NCBI GenBank assembly: GCA_016713125.1
Contig: JADJPT010000002.1
Coordinates: forward strand, 62,001-126,000
DNA from: Betaproteobacteria bacterium
GTDB lineage: Bacteria; Pseudomonadota; Gammaproteobacteria; Burkholderiales; SG8-39
Reading direction: 5' to 3'
DNA length: 64,000 nt
Both the position numbers and the translations under genes were made by a program. Shown in pieces: positions 25,640-35,120 of this stretch (the stretch's first letter is position 1; every line of letters begins with the position of its first letter). The notes beneath the pieces were generated by a model, which saw nothing but the letters and a program-made list of their open reading frames with translations, was not told the origin of the DNA and made no database searches.

Positions 25640-27304
25640 TCAGGCGCCGAATCCGTCGGCGACCCGGATATCGACCAGATTTGGTCTGCCGCTGGCAAAG
25701 GCCTCGCGAAGGGCCGGTGCGATGTCCTGCGGGTCGTTCACCCTTCGCACCGCCAATCCGAAGGATTGGCCCAGATGCAGGAAATCGATCTCCGGATCGC
25801 GCAGATCCATGCCGGTGAACTTGGCTGTGGAACGCATCGCAACCAGGCGCTCCTTGATGATGCGGTAACTGCGATTGTTGGCGATGATATAGGTGATTGG
25901 AAGTTTGTGGTGCGCGGCGGTCCATAGTCCCTGCACCCCGTACATGGTGCTGCCATCACCGACAATCGCGACAACCGGGCGTCCGGGCAACGCGAGACTG
26001 ATGCCGACGGCGCCCGGGATGCCGAAGCCAAGTCCGCCGCTGGCAAGCCCGAAGAAACATTGCCGATCGCGCAACGGCAGCAGCCGTGGCAGCGCAACGG
26101 TGGACGTCAGGGCCTCCTCAACCACGACTGCATCCCGGGGGAGGGTTTCAGTGATGCGCAGCATCAGATACCGCGGATCGATTGGCGCGGTCTCGGCCGC
26201 ATGCATCGCTTCGATTCTCGCCAGGTCGCGCTGCGCGCTCCAATTGTGCGGCCGGAGTTCGGCGAGACGCAGAGCCGCATTCTCGGCGGCCAGTGGCGTG
26301 CGTTTGGCGCGCAGGACCGGCAGCAGCGCCTTTAAGGTCTGCCTGACATCCGCCTGCACCGCCAATTCAGTACGGTAGTTCTTGCCGAGTTCGTGGCTGC
26401 GTTCGGAGAGATGCACGACCGGCAGGTGATCCGGCAGCGGCTCCAGGGGACTGTAGACGGACATGCGCAAAAGATCGGCGCCCAGGCAGAACAGCAGGTC
26501 ATAGGGTTGCAGAGCGGCGCGGACATGGGACTGAGTTCGCGTGAGCGAGCCCATGCAGGCTTCATGTTCGGTGGGGAACTGGGCACTGTAGGGAATGGGC
26601 GACTGGTAGACCGCGGCGCCGAGCAACTCGGCGAGCTCCGCGGCTTCGGCAAAAGCGTCGCGCATGGCCAGTTCCTGGCCAGCCAGGATTACAGGTCGCT
26701 TTGCCGCCAGGAGACGATCAGCCAGCCGCGAGAGTGTTTCATCGGAAGGACGGTTGGCGGACTCGACGCGCACCGGGCAGCCCATGTCCATGTCGACGGT
26801 CTGGTCGAGCACGTCGCCGGGCAGGCTGATGAACACCGGTCCGGTCGGCGGAGTCAGTGCGATCTTTGCCGCACGATGCAGGATGCGCGGCAGGTCTTCG
26901 GCGCGCGTCACGTCCACGGCCCATTTGACCAGCGGCTGTGCGATTGGAACCAGGGGGTCATAGAGGAGCGGCTCGAGCAGGCCATGTCCCTGATCCTGCT
27001 GGCCTGCGGTCAGTATGACCGGCGAACCGGAAAACTTGGCGTTGTAGAGCGCTCCCATGGCGTTGCCAAGTCCCGGCGCCACGTGCACATTTGCTGCAGA
27101 GAGCCTGCCGGAGGCTCGGCTGAATCCGTCGGCCATGGCCATGACAACGGCCTCATGCAATCCGAGGACATACTTCAATTGCGGGAAATCCGGCACGACT
27201 TCCATGATGGGAAGTTCCGTGGTTCCCGGATTGCCAAACAGATGGGTGACACCCTCGTCGACCAGCAGTTGCAGAAAGGCGGAGCGTCCGGTGATCCGGG
27301 TCAT
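25640..27304 (-). CDS. Thiamine diphosphate-dependent decarboxylase, benzoylformate decarboxylase-like
   Basis: The 554-residue protein is a TPP enzyme of the pyruvate decarboxylase/acetolactate synthase superfamily. The N-terminal GLHEAVVMAMADG holds the conserved activating glutamate, and GDGSTMYGVQGLW...NN is the TPP/Mg motif. NVHVAPGLGNAMGALYNAK and FGNPGTTELP resemble benzoylformate decarboxylase, with His73 at the position of its active-site His70. The usual active-site Ser26 is Thr28 here. The natural substrate is therefore uncertain; a 2-oxo acid is likely. It lies 13 bases upstream of gshA with no obvious functional link. Confidence 0.85.
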   Translation of the reverse strand: MTRITGRSAFLQLLVDEGVTHLFGNPGTTELPIMEVVPDFPQLKYVLGLHEAVVMAMADGFSRASGRLSAANVHVAPGLGNAMGALYNAKFSGSPVILTAGQQDQGHGLLEPLLYDPLVPIAQPLVKWAVDVTRAEDLPRILHRAAKIALTPPTGPVFISLPGDVLDQTVDMDMGCPVRVESANRPSDETLSRLADRLLAAKRPVILAGQELAMRDAFAEAAELAELLGAAVYQSPIPYSAQFPTEHEACMGSLTRTQSHVRAALQPYDLLFCLGADLLRMSVYSPLEPLPDHLPVVHLSERSHELGKNYRTELAVQADVRQTLKALLPVLRAKRTPLAAENAALRLAELRPHNWSAQRDLARIEAMHAAETAPIDPRYLMLRITETLPRDAVVVEEALTSTVALPRLLPLRDRQCFFGLASGGLGFGIPGAVGISLALPGRPVVAIVGDGSTMYGVQGLWTAAHHKLPITYIIANNRSYRIIKERLVAMRSTAKFTGMDLRDPEIDFLHLGQSFGLAVRRVNDPQDIAPALREAFASGRPNLVDIRVADGFGA

Positions 27305-27408
27305 CCCGTTGGTCTCCTTCGGACTTCCATATATATTGTCAAATACAGCAACATAACTGCCTGAAAAGCGCCTGTATATGCGGCTCTTGCCAAATAAATG
27401 TTATGAAT

Positions 27409-27887
27409 TCATGCGACGATGTCGACTTCTGTATAGCAGGGTACCAGATCGAACAGCGCGAGGATGTCTGCGTTTCGCATGCGCACGCAGCCGATCGAAC
27501 CTGGCTTGCCCATCTCCGCGAACTCGTGCGAACCGTGGATGTAGATGTAGCGGCGCATGGTGTCCACCTCGCCGAGCCGATTGACCCCCGGCTCTTGGCC
27601 GGACAGCCAAAGGATGCGCGTGAGTATCCAGTCCCGCCCGGGAAATCGCTCATGGAGTTCGCGGCTCCAGACTTCCCCGGTCGGTCTGCGGCGCACGAAG
27701 ACCGTGCCCTCGGGCTGTCCGGTGCCGATCTTGGCACGCACGACATGCCGACCACGCGGGTGCAATGGCTGCCGCTGATTTCCCCCGGACCGTTTTTCGC
27801 TGTAGAAACCGGGTATGCATGCAGCGTGCGCCCGGAATCGTCCAGAACGCTCAGTGTCTGCTCTGACAAGTCGATGCGGATCTTCAT
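27409..27887 (-). CDS. L,D-transpeptidase, YkuD family (one-base frame break)
   Basis: The protein has a YkuD catalytic domain with the motif YIHGSHEF...GSIGCVRM, containing the catalytic His and Cys. It would form 3-3 cross-links or attach proteins to peptidoglycan. The N-terminus MKIRIDLSEQTLSVLDDSGR is family-like, but no signal peptide is seen, so it resembles the short ErfK/YbiS-like proteins. Near 27759 a C is missing (a G run on the plus strand); with it, GSHCTPRGRHVVRAKIG joins the halves to about 159 residues. It lies eight bases downstream of tadA. Confidence 0.85.
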
Positions 27888-27894
27888 GCCGAAC

Positions 27895-28359
27895 TCATCG
27901 CCTGGCCGCGAAAAAGGATTTCAGCAGTGCCGCGCTTTCCTCGGCAAGAACGCCGCCCAGCACGCTGGTGTGATGATTGAGCTTGTCATTGGCGAATAGG
28001 TTTGCGGCGCTTCCGCAGGCTCCGGTCTTGGGGTCGGCAGCTCCGAACACGACGCGCGCGATGCGTGCGTGCATGATCGCTCCTGCACACATCACGCAAG
28101 GCTCGAGCGTCACGTAGAGCGCTGTATCGGGAATGCGGTAGTTGCCAAGGGTCCTGCAGGCGGCGCGTATGGCCTCGGTCTCGGCATGCGAGGTTGCATC
28201 GTGACTGCCGATCGGTCGGTTCCAGCCCTCCCCCACGATCTGACCGGCATGCACGACGACCGCTCCCACGGGAACTTCGCCCTGAGTGGCGGCGTGCGCC
28301 GCGAGTTCGAGAGCCCTGCGCATGAACTGCTGGTCGGTGTCGTCGGCCATCGTTTGCAT
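27895..28359 (-). CDS. tadA: tRNA-specific adenosine deaminase TadA
   Basis: TadA converts adenosine to inosine at the wobble position of tRNA-Arg(ACG). The 154-residue deaminase has the zinc motifs HAETEAIRAA and PCVMCAGAI, with the catalytic glutamate in the HAE triad, and a typical C-terminal LNHHTSVLGGVL block. The start at 28359 follows AAGGAC at five bases. It lies between an ArsC-like gene and the L,D-transpeptidase gene on the same strand. Confidence 0.95.
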   Translation of the reverse strand: MQTMADDTDQQFMRRALELAAHAATQGEVPVGAVVVHAGQIVGEGWNRPIGSHDATSHAETEAIRAACRTLGNYRIPDTALYVTLEPCVMCAGAIMHARIARVVFGAADPKTGACGSAANLFANDKLNHHTSVLGGVLAEESAALLKSFFAARR

Positions 28360-28387
28360 TGAATTGTCCTTCGACTGCGCGGTCGAC

Positions 28388-28744
28388 TCATCGAAGAGTG
28401 CGTAATGCGTCCTGATAGGACTGCGGTGAAAATCCCAGCAACCTGGTCCTGCCCAGATCAAGCAACGGTCGCTTGATCATGGAAGGATGGGCGAGCATAA
28501 GGGTGATCGCCCTATCTTCGTTCAGTTCCCGCTTGTCGGCTTCCGGCAGTTTGCGAAACGTCGTGCCTGCACGGTTCAGCAGGTTTTCCCAACCCATTTC
28601 TTGGCACCAGTGCCGAAGACGATCGGGCGCGATCCCCGCAGCCTTGTAGTCGTGGAAAACATACTCGACCTTGCGTTCATCGAGCCAGGCACGGGCCTTC
28701 TTGATCGTATCGCAGTTCCTGATGCCGTACATCGTAATGGTCAC
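28388..28744 (-). CDS. ArsC/Spx-like reductase, YffB type
   Basis: The 118-residue thioredoxin-fold protein matches the ArsC/YffB group: MYGIRNCDTIKKARAWLDE with a single active-site cysteine, HDYKAAG, GTTFRKLPE, MIKRPLLDLG. The GTG at 28744 is favoured because YffB begins with V-T-x-YGIKNC; ATG at 28732 is an alternative. YffB proteins are glutathione-dependent thiol reductases by similarity; no arsenate role is implied by the context. It lies 17 bases downstream of the pyruvate-kinase-like gene. Confidence 0.85.
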   Translation of the reverse strand: MTITMYGIRNCDTIKKARAWLDERKVEYVFHDYKAAGIAPDRLRHWCQEMGWENLLNRAGTTFRKLPEADKRELNEDRAITLMLAHPSMIKRPLLDLGRTRLLGFSPQSYQDALRTLR

Positions 28745-28761
28745 GAGGCAGTTCCTTGGAT

Positions 28762-30729
28762 TCAATCTGTGCGATGTGCACCCAGGGTTGCGGGATGCAT
28801 ATCCGATATCTTCAGCTTTCGCAGCAACGAGGTCTTCTTGCTCTGGTGAGCACCCATGCGGTTGAGCACATCGCACAGGAATCTCAGGGTTTTGACGATA
28901 TAGGGGCCCTTGTTCAGCATCACGCACTCGGCGCGACTGCCCATGGCGGCATCGGTGACCTCGGCGCGAGACGGCATGCCCCCCTTGGCCAGAGACTCCA
29001 GCACTTGCGTGGCCCAGACAACGGGCATGTGGGCAGCCTCGCACAGCCAGAGTATCTCCTCCTGCACCTCAGCCAGGCGCTCGAAGCCGACTTCGACGCC
29101 GAGGTCGCCGCGGGCGACCATGACCGCTACGCCGGGACGTCGCATCGCCGATAGCAGCAGCGCAGGCAGGCGGCTGAACGCCTGGAGCGTTTCTATCTTC
29201 AGGACGATGCACAGGTCAGGGACCTTGTGTTTGCGCAATTGCGACAGCAACTCCCTGATGTCCTCGGGACGCTGCACAAACGACATGGCCACCATGTCCG
29301 CGTGCCTGGCGACAAACGCCAGATCTTCTTTGTCCTTGGCGGTCAGGGCCGGCAGCTTGAGGTCGGTGTCAGGCAGGTTGATGCCTTTCTCGTCGCGCAG
29401 TTTGGCGACGCCGCCTATGGCATGGGTGACACGGACCCGCAGCCTGTCGGGTTCCACCCTGCGGATTACGCCGGAGATGCGACCATCATCGAGGAACACC
29501 CGGTGTCCCGGGCGGACGCATCGGAACACCTCGGGGAGTGAGCAGCCGACCACGGCCGGGTCGGTGGTCCTGCCCAGTTCGTCGAGCACGGCCGGACGTC
29601 CCAGCACCTCGCCCCGGACAATGTCGAGTACGTCTCCCGCGCGCAACTGTATGGGTTCCGGTAGAGCCGGCATCGCGCCGACGATTGCATGGCCGATTGT
29701 TCGCTTGTTACGCTTGAGAACAAGTCGGGTGCGCGGAATGACATACGCCGTTTCGCGTGCTTCACACAGGCAGGCTGCTTCGGTGGTTTCGATGACGGCG
29801 AGCACACGATCGCGGCCGCGCGCGTCGACCAGCGTGATCTGATCGCCGATTCTCGCGTTGCTTACCATATCGCCAGCGACCGGAACGACGGTTTCCCCGG
29901 GCTCCCCCTCTGTCGGCAGCGTGCTGAAGCGCACGCGCGCAGGGGCGACCATCTGACCGAGTCGATTCTTCTTCGGGCGCCATTTCGCCACGCTTACTCC
30001 GGGCTGTATCGGTCCGGTCCGCAGCTTGGGGCCGGCAAGGTCGAAAGACACGAGGCAGCGGCGGTGCAGCGTCTTTTCGGCGGAGCGCAAGTGCCGGATC
30101 ATCTGCGCCCATGCGGCCGGACCGTCGTGGGCGCAATTGATGCGCATGATGTCCATGCCCTGCAGCACGAGATCCCGTACGTACGAAGGGTCCTGGGCCG
30201 CCTCGCTGGGCATGGTAACCATGATGCGCGCCTGGCGGCCGGCACGGGCCGGGCCGAGTATCGCGTCGGTGTGCCGCGCGAGCGAGGCGTTTCCCTCGCC
30301 TATGGAGCAAGGAGCCGCGGTGTTTCGCCGATCATTCGGCAGGTCGCCGCCGCACAGCCTATCGAGAAGTTCGAGCACCGCGTCGAGCGAAGCCATGGTG
30401 TGCGCTTCGAGACGGCCCAGCGAGCTCAATCCCAGCGTGGCGAGGTCGGCCTGAAGGCTGCGCACGTCGTGCTGCCGCACAGCAAGGTAGTGCAACAGGT
30501 TGCGCGCGCTGGTACGGAGTTCCGGCGCGGTATGCCTGAGTACGCCGGCGAACTCCTGCTCGAGCGCCAGTGCATCGGCGCGCAGCCTTTCGACTGCGCG
30601 TCTGGCGCGTACCGCCAGCGTTCGTGTCGCAACGTCGGCATTGGTGCCCTGCCGCTTCGTGGCTGGAGATCTGCGGCGTTGCTCTGCAGATGAACCGGAT
30701 GGCAGACGGCTGGACTTCTTCAGTCCCAT
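28762..30729 (-). CDS. Pyruvate-kinase-like protein with an N-terminal extension
   Basis: The 655-residue protein carries a pyruvate kinase catalytic domain. It starts near MDIMRINCAHDG, with DLAGPKLRTGPI, GINLPDTDLKLPALT (the PK EGxNLP motif), VARGDLGVEV (metal site) and ATQVLESLAKGGMPSRAEVTDAA. It differs from normal PykA/PykF in having about 165 extra residues before the domain, with a basic start and helical segments. The C-terminal allosteric domain is also missing; the protein ends soon after the catalytic barrel. A central insert near residues 250-330 replaces or enlarges the B domain. It may be a catalytically altered paralogue. The ATG at 30729 has no strong ribosome-binding site. 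Confidence 0.8.
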   Translation of the reverse strand: MGLKKSSRLPSGSSAEQRRRSPATKRQGTNADVATRTLAVRARRAVERLRADALALEQEFAGVLRHTAPELRTSARNLLHYLAVRQHDVRSLQADLATLGLSSLGRLEAHTMASLDAVLELLDRLCGGDLPNDRRNTAAPCSIGEGNASLARHTDAILGPARAGRQARIMVTMPSEAAQDPSYVRDLVLQGMDIMRINCAHDGPAAWAQMIRHLRSAEKTLHRRCLVSFDLAGPKLRTGPIQPGVSVAKWRPKKNRLGQMVAPARVRFSTLPTEGEPGETVVPVAGDMVSNARIGDQITLVDARGRDRVLAVIETTEAACLCEARETAYVIPRTRLVLKRNKRTIGHAIVGAMPALPEPIQLRAGDVLDIVRGEVLGRPAVLDELGRTTDPAVVGCSLPEVFRCVRPGHRVFLDDGRISGVIRRVEPDRLRVRVTHAIGGVAKLRDEKGINLPDTDLKLPALTAKDKEDLAFVARHADMVAMSFVQRPEDIRELLSQLRKHKVPDLCIVLKIETLQAFSRLPALLLSAMRRPGVAVMVARGDLGVEVGFERLAEVQEEILWLCEAAHMPVVWATQVLESLAKGGMPSRAEVTDAAMGSRAECVMLNKGPYIVKTLRFLCDVLNRMGAHQSKKTSLLRKLKISDMHPATLGAHRTD

Positions 30730-31571
30730 GCCGGTTCCAAAGTCAAATTCATCCCTTTAAGCAACATGGCAAAGTTCGCACGCCATGCATCCGGAACGCG
30801 ACTCCGGGACATTTCTCATATAAGCGATTGTCGTATCTGGAATTTTGTTCGGCAAAAATCATTTTACCGTTAGATTCGTCGACCAACTCACCAGATCGCC
30901 GAAAGTGGCTTTCTGCATCGGTAGAGTGATTGTGCAGCATAGGAGCCTGAATTGTCGATCGGATTGATTCTCAAGATGTGTTGGTACCAGCCTTGCATGC
31001 GTGATCCCCGCTTGGCCTCATGGCTGCGGCTGGGCTATGGGGCGGGGGAGTCGTGAAAGGGATTGCTTTGCTTGTCCTCGCGATCCTGCTGGTTATGGGA
31101 AAGATCCGGGTTTCCAGACAAGGGAACGGAGATTGCGTAGATCAGACGTCCGCTGCTGAAGCTCGCAGACCTCGCGAGGCGTTCAAGGTAGGCCAGGTTG
31201 CCGAGTCCGTGTGACCGGCACGTGACCAACAGCGCGAGGGAGGTGGACCCGAAATGCTGAAGACGTTCGGTCACGGGATTCACATCAACCTGAGGCTATT
31301 CCAGATCCTGTCAGACGAAGCCTGTGAGCATGCATGCTGCGAGAAGCATGAGAACCGGGCAGCACCTACCTAAGGCGCTGTTGTACGGCGGCCATTGGAG
31401 GCAGTCATGGTTCTCTTGTTCCGCTGGCGCTAGCTGAGTGCACCACCGCACAGACTCAGCCCCGCCTCGCTTGCACTCTGTCCATGCTGAACTGGGGATT
31501 GAGTGAACTGCGCCCTTGTCCAAACTCCACCCACCACCTTCCCACCGACAATGCATACGACAAGGAACTCC
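30730..31571. other. 842-bp stretch without a supported gene
   Basis: This region between the pyruvate-kinase-like gene and the broken peroxiredoxin gene holds only short reading frames with no family likeness. One of 64 codons at 31020-31214 encodes a hydrophobic segment but has no clear ribosome-binding site. Base composition falls at 30,800-30,960, where AT-rich DNA probably holds the promoter of the pyruvate-kinase-like gene. No transposase remnant or repeat was seen. Confidence 0.6.
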
Positions 31572-32207
31572 ATGAATGAGTCCGTTTCCACCTTCCCGCA
31601 CCTGAACGAGCCTGCGCCAGATTTCAAGGTGAAGACCACCCATGGGGATCGCACGCTGGCCGACTACAGGGCAAGTGGCTGATCCTTTTCGCACCCGGCC
31701 GATTTCACCCCGGTGTACTACCGAGTCCATCGGCTTCGCGAACGCGGCCGACACCTTCAAGAAGATGAACTGCGAGTTGCTCGGCCCGTCAATCGACAGC
31801 CTGTTCTCGCACCTCGCCTGGACACGCAACATCCAGGACAAGTTCGGCGTCACCATCCCGTTCCCGATCATCGAGGACATCAAGATGGAGGGCGCCGGTG
31901 CCTACGGCATGGTGCACCCCGGAGCCGCCGACACGCAGGCCGTGCGAGCCACATCTTCATCGACCCGGTTGGCATGCTGCGTGCGATGGTGTACTACCCG
32001 ATGAGCAATGGCCGCTCGATCGACGAGTTCGTGCGCCTGCTGCAAGCCATGCAGACCAGCGATAAGCATAGTGTGGCCACGCCTGAAGGTTGGAAAGCAG
32101 GTGGCGATGTAATCGTGCCGCCGCCCAAAACCGCCGAAGCCGCCGACAAGCGCATCGGCGAAGGCTACAAGACGACTGACTGGTACTACTCGACTCGGCC
32201 GTTGTGA
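31572..32207 (+). pseudogene. Peroxiredoxin of the 1-Cys (Prx6) type, broken by several indels
   Basis: The ATG at 31572 follows AAGGAA and starts MNESVSTFPHLNEPAPDFKV, but the frame stops at 31682. The rest of a Prx6-like protein (FANAADTFKKMNCELLG, SLFSHLAWTRNIQDKFG, HIFIDPVGMLRAM, WKAGGDVIVPPP, TTDWYYSTRPL) is spread over frames. At least four small indels lie at about 31672, 31705, 31722 and 31947. The peroxidatic-cysteine segment FTPVC is disrupted (ccccggtgtactacc), so no active protein is encoded as written. It is far denser in breaks than other genes here, so true decay is possible; poor sequence is the alternative. Confidence 0.8.
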
Positions 32208-32505
32208 CAGCGAGCGAGTGCACCTTTCAGCGTGAGGTTGATCCCAGTCGGCCCATCACTCCCGCTCGATCAGCAACGAGCTTAGCCTTTGATTTTCATA
32301 GCCCTGCCTCTGCCGTGCAGGTATTCCCCGTCAATCTGACAGGAACCTGCATTGGCGACGGATTCCGCTCCGCGGGGCGAAATCTCACCTTTCGAAATCC
32401 ATCGACGTCAATCGACTCCCGCGACGAGCGCCTTCCCCGTGCCGGATTGCCCGTGCGGATTTTCACGGGTACGATCATTCGTCAGCCAACGGACGGGGGA
32501 CTGAG
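32208..32505. other. 298-bp intergenic stretch
   Basis: I see no gene here. It ends with a GGGGGA ribosome-binding site (32495-32500) for the secreted protein gene that follows. No clear promoter or repeat was found. Confidence 0.5.
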
Positions 32506-33222
32506 ATGGCGCGAACGCTACGGTTGCTGGGACTGATCTGCGTGACGTTTCTTGCCGGGATACCTGTCCCCGCGGAGGCATGGACGACGCCTGGCTGGTC
32601 GAATCATCGAAAGATCCACGTCCAGGTGGCCAACACTTCCGGCCTGACCGTGTCTGTGACTGCGGACGGCTACCATTGTCAGCGCCACAAGATGGACCCT
32701 ATCGTGGTGGGTTCCGGAGGGACCGGTCAGACCCAGTTCGAATGGGGATTCGAGGCCGGCGAATGCAGTACGACACCCTTCGCGGTGATTACCGTGGCGC
32801 CACAGGGAAGCTCCAAGGTTGCATGCCGTCTCAGCGCGTACGTTGTAATGAAGGGGAGTACCACCTTTGGCAGTACACCCTCACACTGGCGAGTGTTTGG
32901 AGATCAATACAATAACTGTACTTGGGGAATCGCCGGCCCCGACGGCAAGATTCCACCGGCACAGGACAACCTGTTCATCACGCTGAAATCGAACGTCACC
33001 CTCTTCGATCCCCCCGCAGCGCATGGGAAGTATGCTTACAACCAATGCAAATTCAAGTACGGTTATGCGCCGCAGTGCTCGACGGTTTTCAACAATGACG
33101 CCGATGACCCCTGTGTGACTTCGGACTGCCGCACCTGCCCGGACGGATACGACTATGTGTTCTTCTACGGGTGGGCGGGATCCAACCCCACGAACAACAA
33201 CGGCGGATGTCCTGCCAGGTAG
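32506..33222 (+). CDS. Secreted cysteine-rich protein of unknown function
   Basis: I do not recognise this 238-residue protein. It has a signal peptide (MARTLRLLGLICVTFLAGIPVPAEA, cut after AEA) and about ten cysteines in the mature part, clustered at the end in CVTSDCRTCPDG, which suggests disulfide bonds in an extracytoplasmic protein. Tyr, Gly and Asn are common (DYVFFYGWAGSNPTNNNGG). The ATG at 32506 follows GGGGGA. It is convergent with the TPR-secretin gene, their stops being about 10 bases apart. An adhesin, inhibitor or spore-coat-like role cannot be told apart from the sequence. Confidence 0.7.
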   Translation: MARTLRLLGLICVTFLAGIPVPAEAWTTPGWSNHRKIHVQVANTSGLTVSVTADGYHCQRHKMDPIVVGSGGTGQTQFEWGFEAGECSTTPFAVITVAPQGSSKVACRLSAYVVMKGSTTFGSTPSHWRVFGDQYNNCTWGIAGPDGKIPPAQDNLFITLKSNVTLFDPPAAHGKYAYNQCKFKYGYAPQCSTVFNNDADDPCVTSDCRTCPDGYDYVFFYGWAGSNPTNNNGGCPAR

Positions 33223-33231
33223 TTAACTTGG

Positions 33232-35058
33232 CTAGTAGTACAGCAATTCGCGCAATCGCCTACCCAGGGTCCGCGGCTGGTGCGCTTCCAGATCGGGGTC
33301 GATCGGGATGTCGTTGGAACGGGTTCCGGCAATGATCTCGTTGCGGCCGACGGCGATCCGAAGCAAGTCGACGTTGTGCGGGCTCTTGAAGATTCGGGAA
33401 ACCGGGGCATACAGTTTGCGCAGGGCTTCGCCGTGAATTGATGCGTCCGCACCGGGCGTCGAGCCTCGCAGCGTCACCGGCGACAGCCAGGACGGGCCTG
33501 GGCGTCAGCAGTATCGGCACGGATTTCGTGTACTCCAGGACGCCGCCCTGATTGAACAGGTACTGGATCAGGGGAGATCCCCGAGCAAGGGTACCGAACT
33601 CGACTGGCGCTCGACCTGGCGCTCGCTGAGGCCGCTGAGGATGAGCGTCTCGCCGAACCTCATCGCGACGGCGGTGTTGACCGATTGCTTCGTGGTCTGC
33701 AGGGACTGCTGGAAGGTGCCGGTCGCGATCGGGCTGCCGATGTTGATGAAGCTGCGCGTCGCGGCGACGTTCACCATGACGGCCTCGTCCGAAATGAAGG
33801 CCGGAGTCACCGCGAGCGACACGCCGATGGTGCGATCTGCGATGCTTCCGCCGAGGGTCCCGGGCAGAGCGAGCGACACTTCTTCGCCGGAGAAGAACGT
33901 TGCGGCCTGCCCGTCGGTCGAGACCAGGGTCGGCCGCGCGATGACGTGGGCGTGGTCGATACGATCGTTGGCGATATTCAGCGAATAGATTACGTCCGGG
34001 ATCGTGATTGCCCTGGTGATGACGCGTTGCACCTGTCCGGTCGGCCCGGCGACCTGGTCCAGCGTCCGGGTATCGGTACGGGTCGAGGACCTGCTGTACT
34101 GAAGCGTCAGGGCGTCGAGCAGGTTCAGCCCCGGCGACCGGTATCTATTTCCTCGGTGCGGATCACGACGACGTCGATCTGCACCATCCGCGGCACCTTC
34201 GCCCCCGGTGGCAGCTTGGGGACCGGGCGCGGATCCAGCGCGGCAGAACCCGCCTGCGCGAGCTGTGTCGAATCTAGCGACGCGTACGTCATTCGCCAGT
34301 CCTCGATTCGACGGGAGATGAGGCGCGTTCCGCCGACGACAGGGCCGGGTCGGACGATTCGAGGGCGCGCTTGGCGGAAGGTCCGTCATTGCTGGCGGCG
34401 GCATAAGAGCCTCGGCCCGAACCAGGCCGGCAAGCGTCGGCGACAGGCGTCGCGTCTCCGCCAGTGCGGAACGGGCGGTGGCAAGGTCGCCTGCGTAGTA
34501 CGACGCGACCGCAAGCCGGTACATTCGCTCTCCGTTCGTGGGGTTGAGCAGCGCGGCGCGCGCAAAGATTTCCCTTGCCTCCGCGTAGCGACGGTCGCGC
34601 TGGCGAAGGATGCCCAGGCCGTCAGCAGCCGCCCACAGGCTCGGGTCATACTCGAGTGCCTGCAGGTAGCCGACTTCGGCGAGCTCGGCGGCGCCGCGGT
34701 CGCCGTTATCCGCGCCAATCTGGTGGACCCGGGCGAGGAGGAAATGGGCGGTGGCATTGCGGGGGTCGAGCTTGAGCACGGCGGCGAAGTGCAGTCGCGC
34801 CTTCTCCGTATCACCGGTATCCAGCAGGCGAAGCCCTTCGTCGATCAGGGCGTTGACGTGGTTCCGCGGCGTGGGTTGGGCGCCGCTCGACAGGCGTGCA
34901 TCCGGGGTGCCACGCAGTTGTTGCAGCGAGGGGAGCGTCTCGCAGCCGCAAAGCGAAAGGGCGGCCAGGAGGTAAGTGGCCGCGGCCCGTGCGCGGACCG
35001 GAAACGTGGCACCGCCGGGCGATGTAGTCGTCGGAAGGAGCTGCACAGGCACACTCAC
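33232..35058 (-). CDS. Orphan TPR-secretin lipoprotein, with about five frame breaks
   Basis: The gene encodes a lipobox-like N-terminus (ALSLCGCE), TPR-like repeats (IDEGLRLLDTGDTEKARLHFAAVLKLDPRNATAHFLLAR, split by indels later) and a C-terminal secretin domain with VQIDVVVIRTEE, TLVSTDGQAATFFSGEEV, ILSGLSERQ and SVPLLGDLPLIQYLF. It resembles TPR-plus-secretin proteins related to type II secretion or pilus secretins. Breaks lie at about 34,370, 34,290, 34,150, 33,577 and 33,475. No other secretion-system gene is nearby. The start is about 35058 (GTG), the stop 33232. It may be a decaying gene or a full gene with sequence errors. Confidence 0.7.
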
Positions 35059-35120
35059 GTGATCGCGGCGTTGACGGCGAGTTGCTCCACTTTGATTGCG
35101 CAAGCATCGTTCTTCATGGG

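Noticed and set aside
31020..31214. A 64-codon open frame with a hydrophobic segment
   Set aside because: It has no ribosome-binding site and no known relatives, so I could not support it as a gene.
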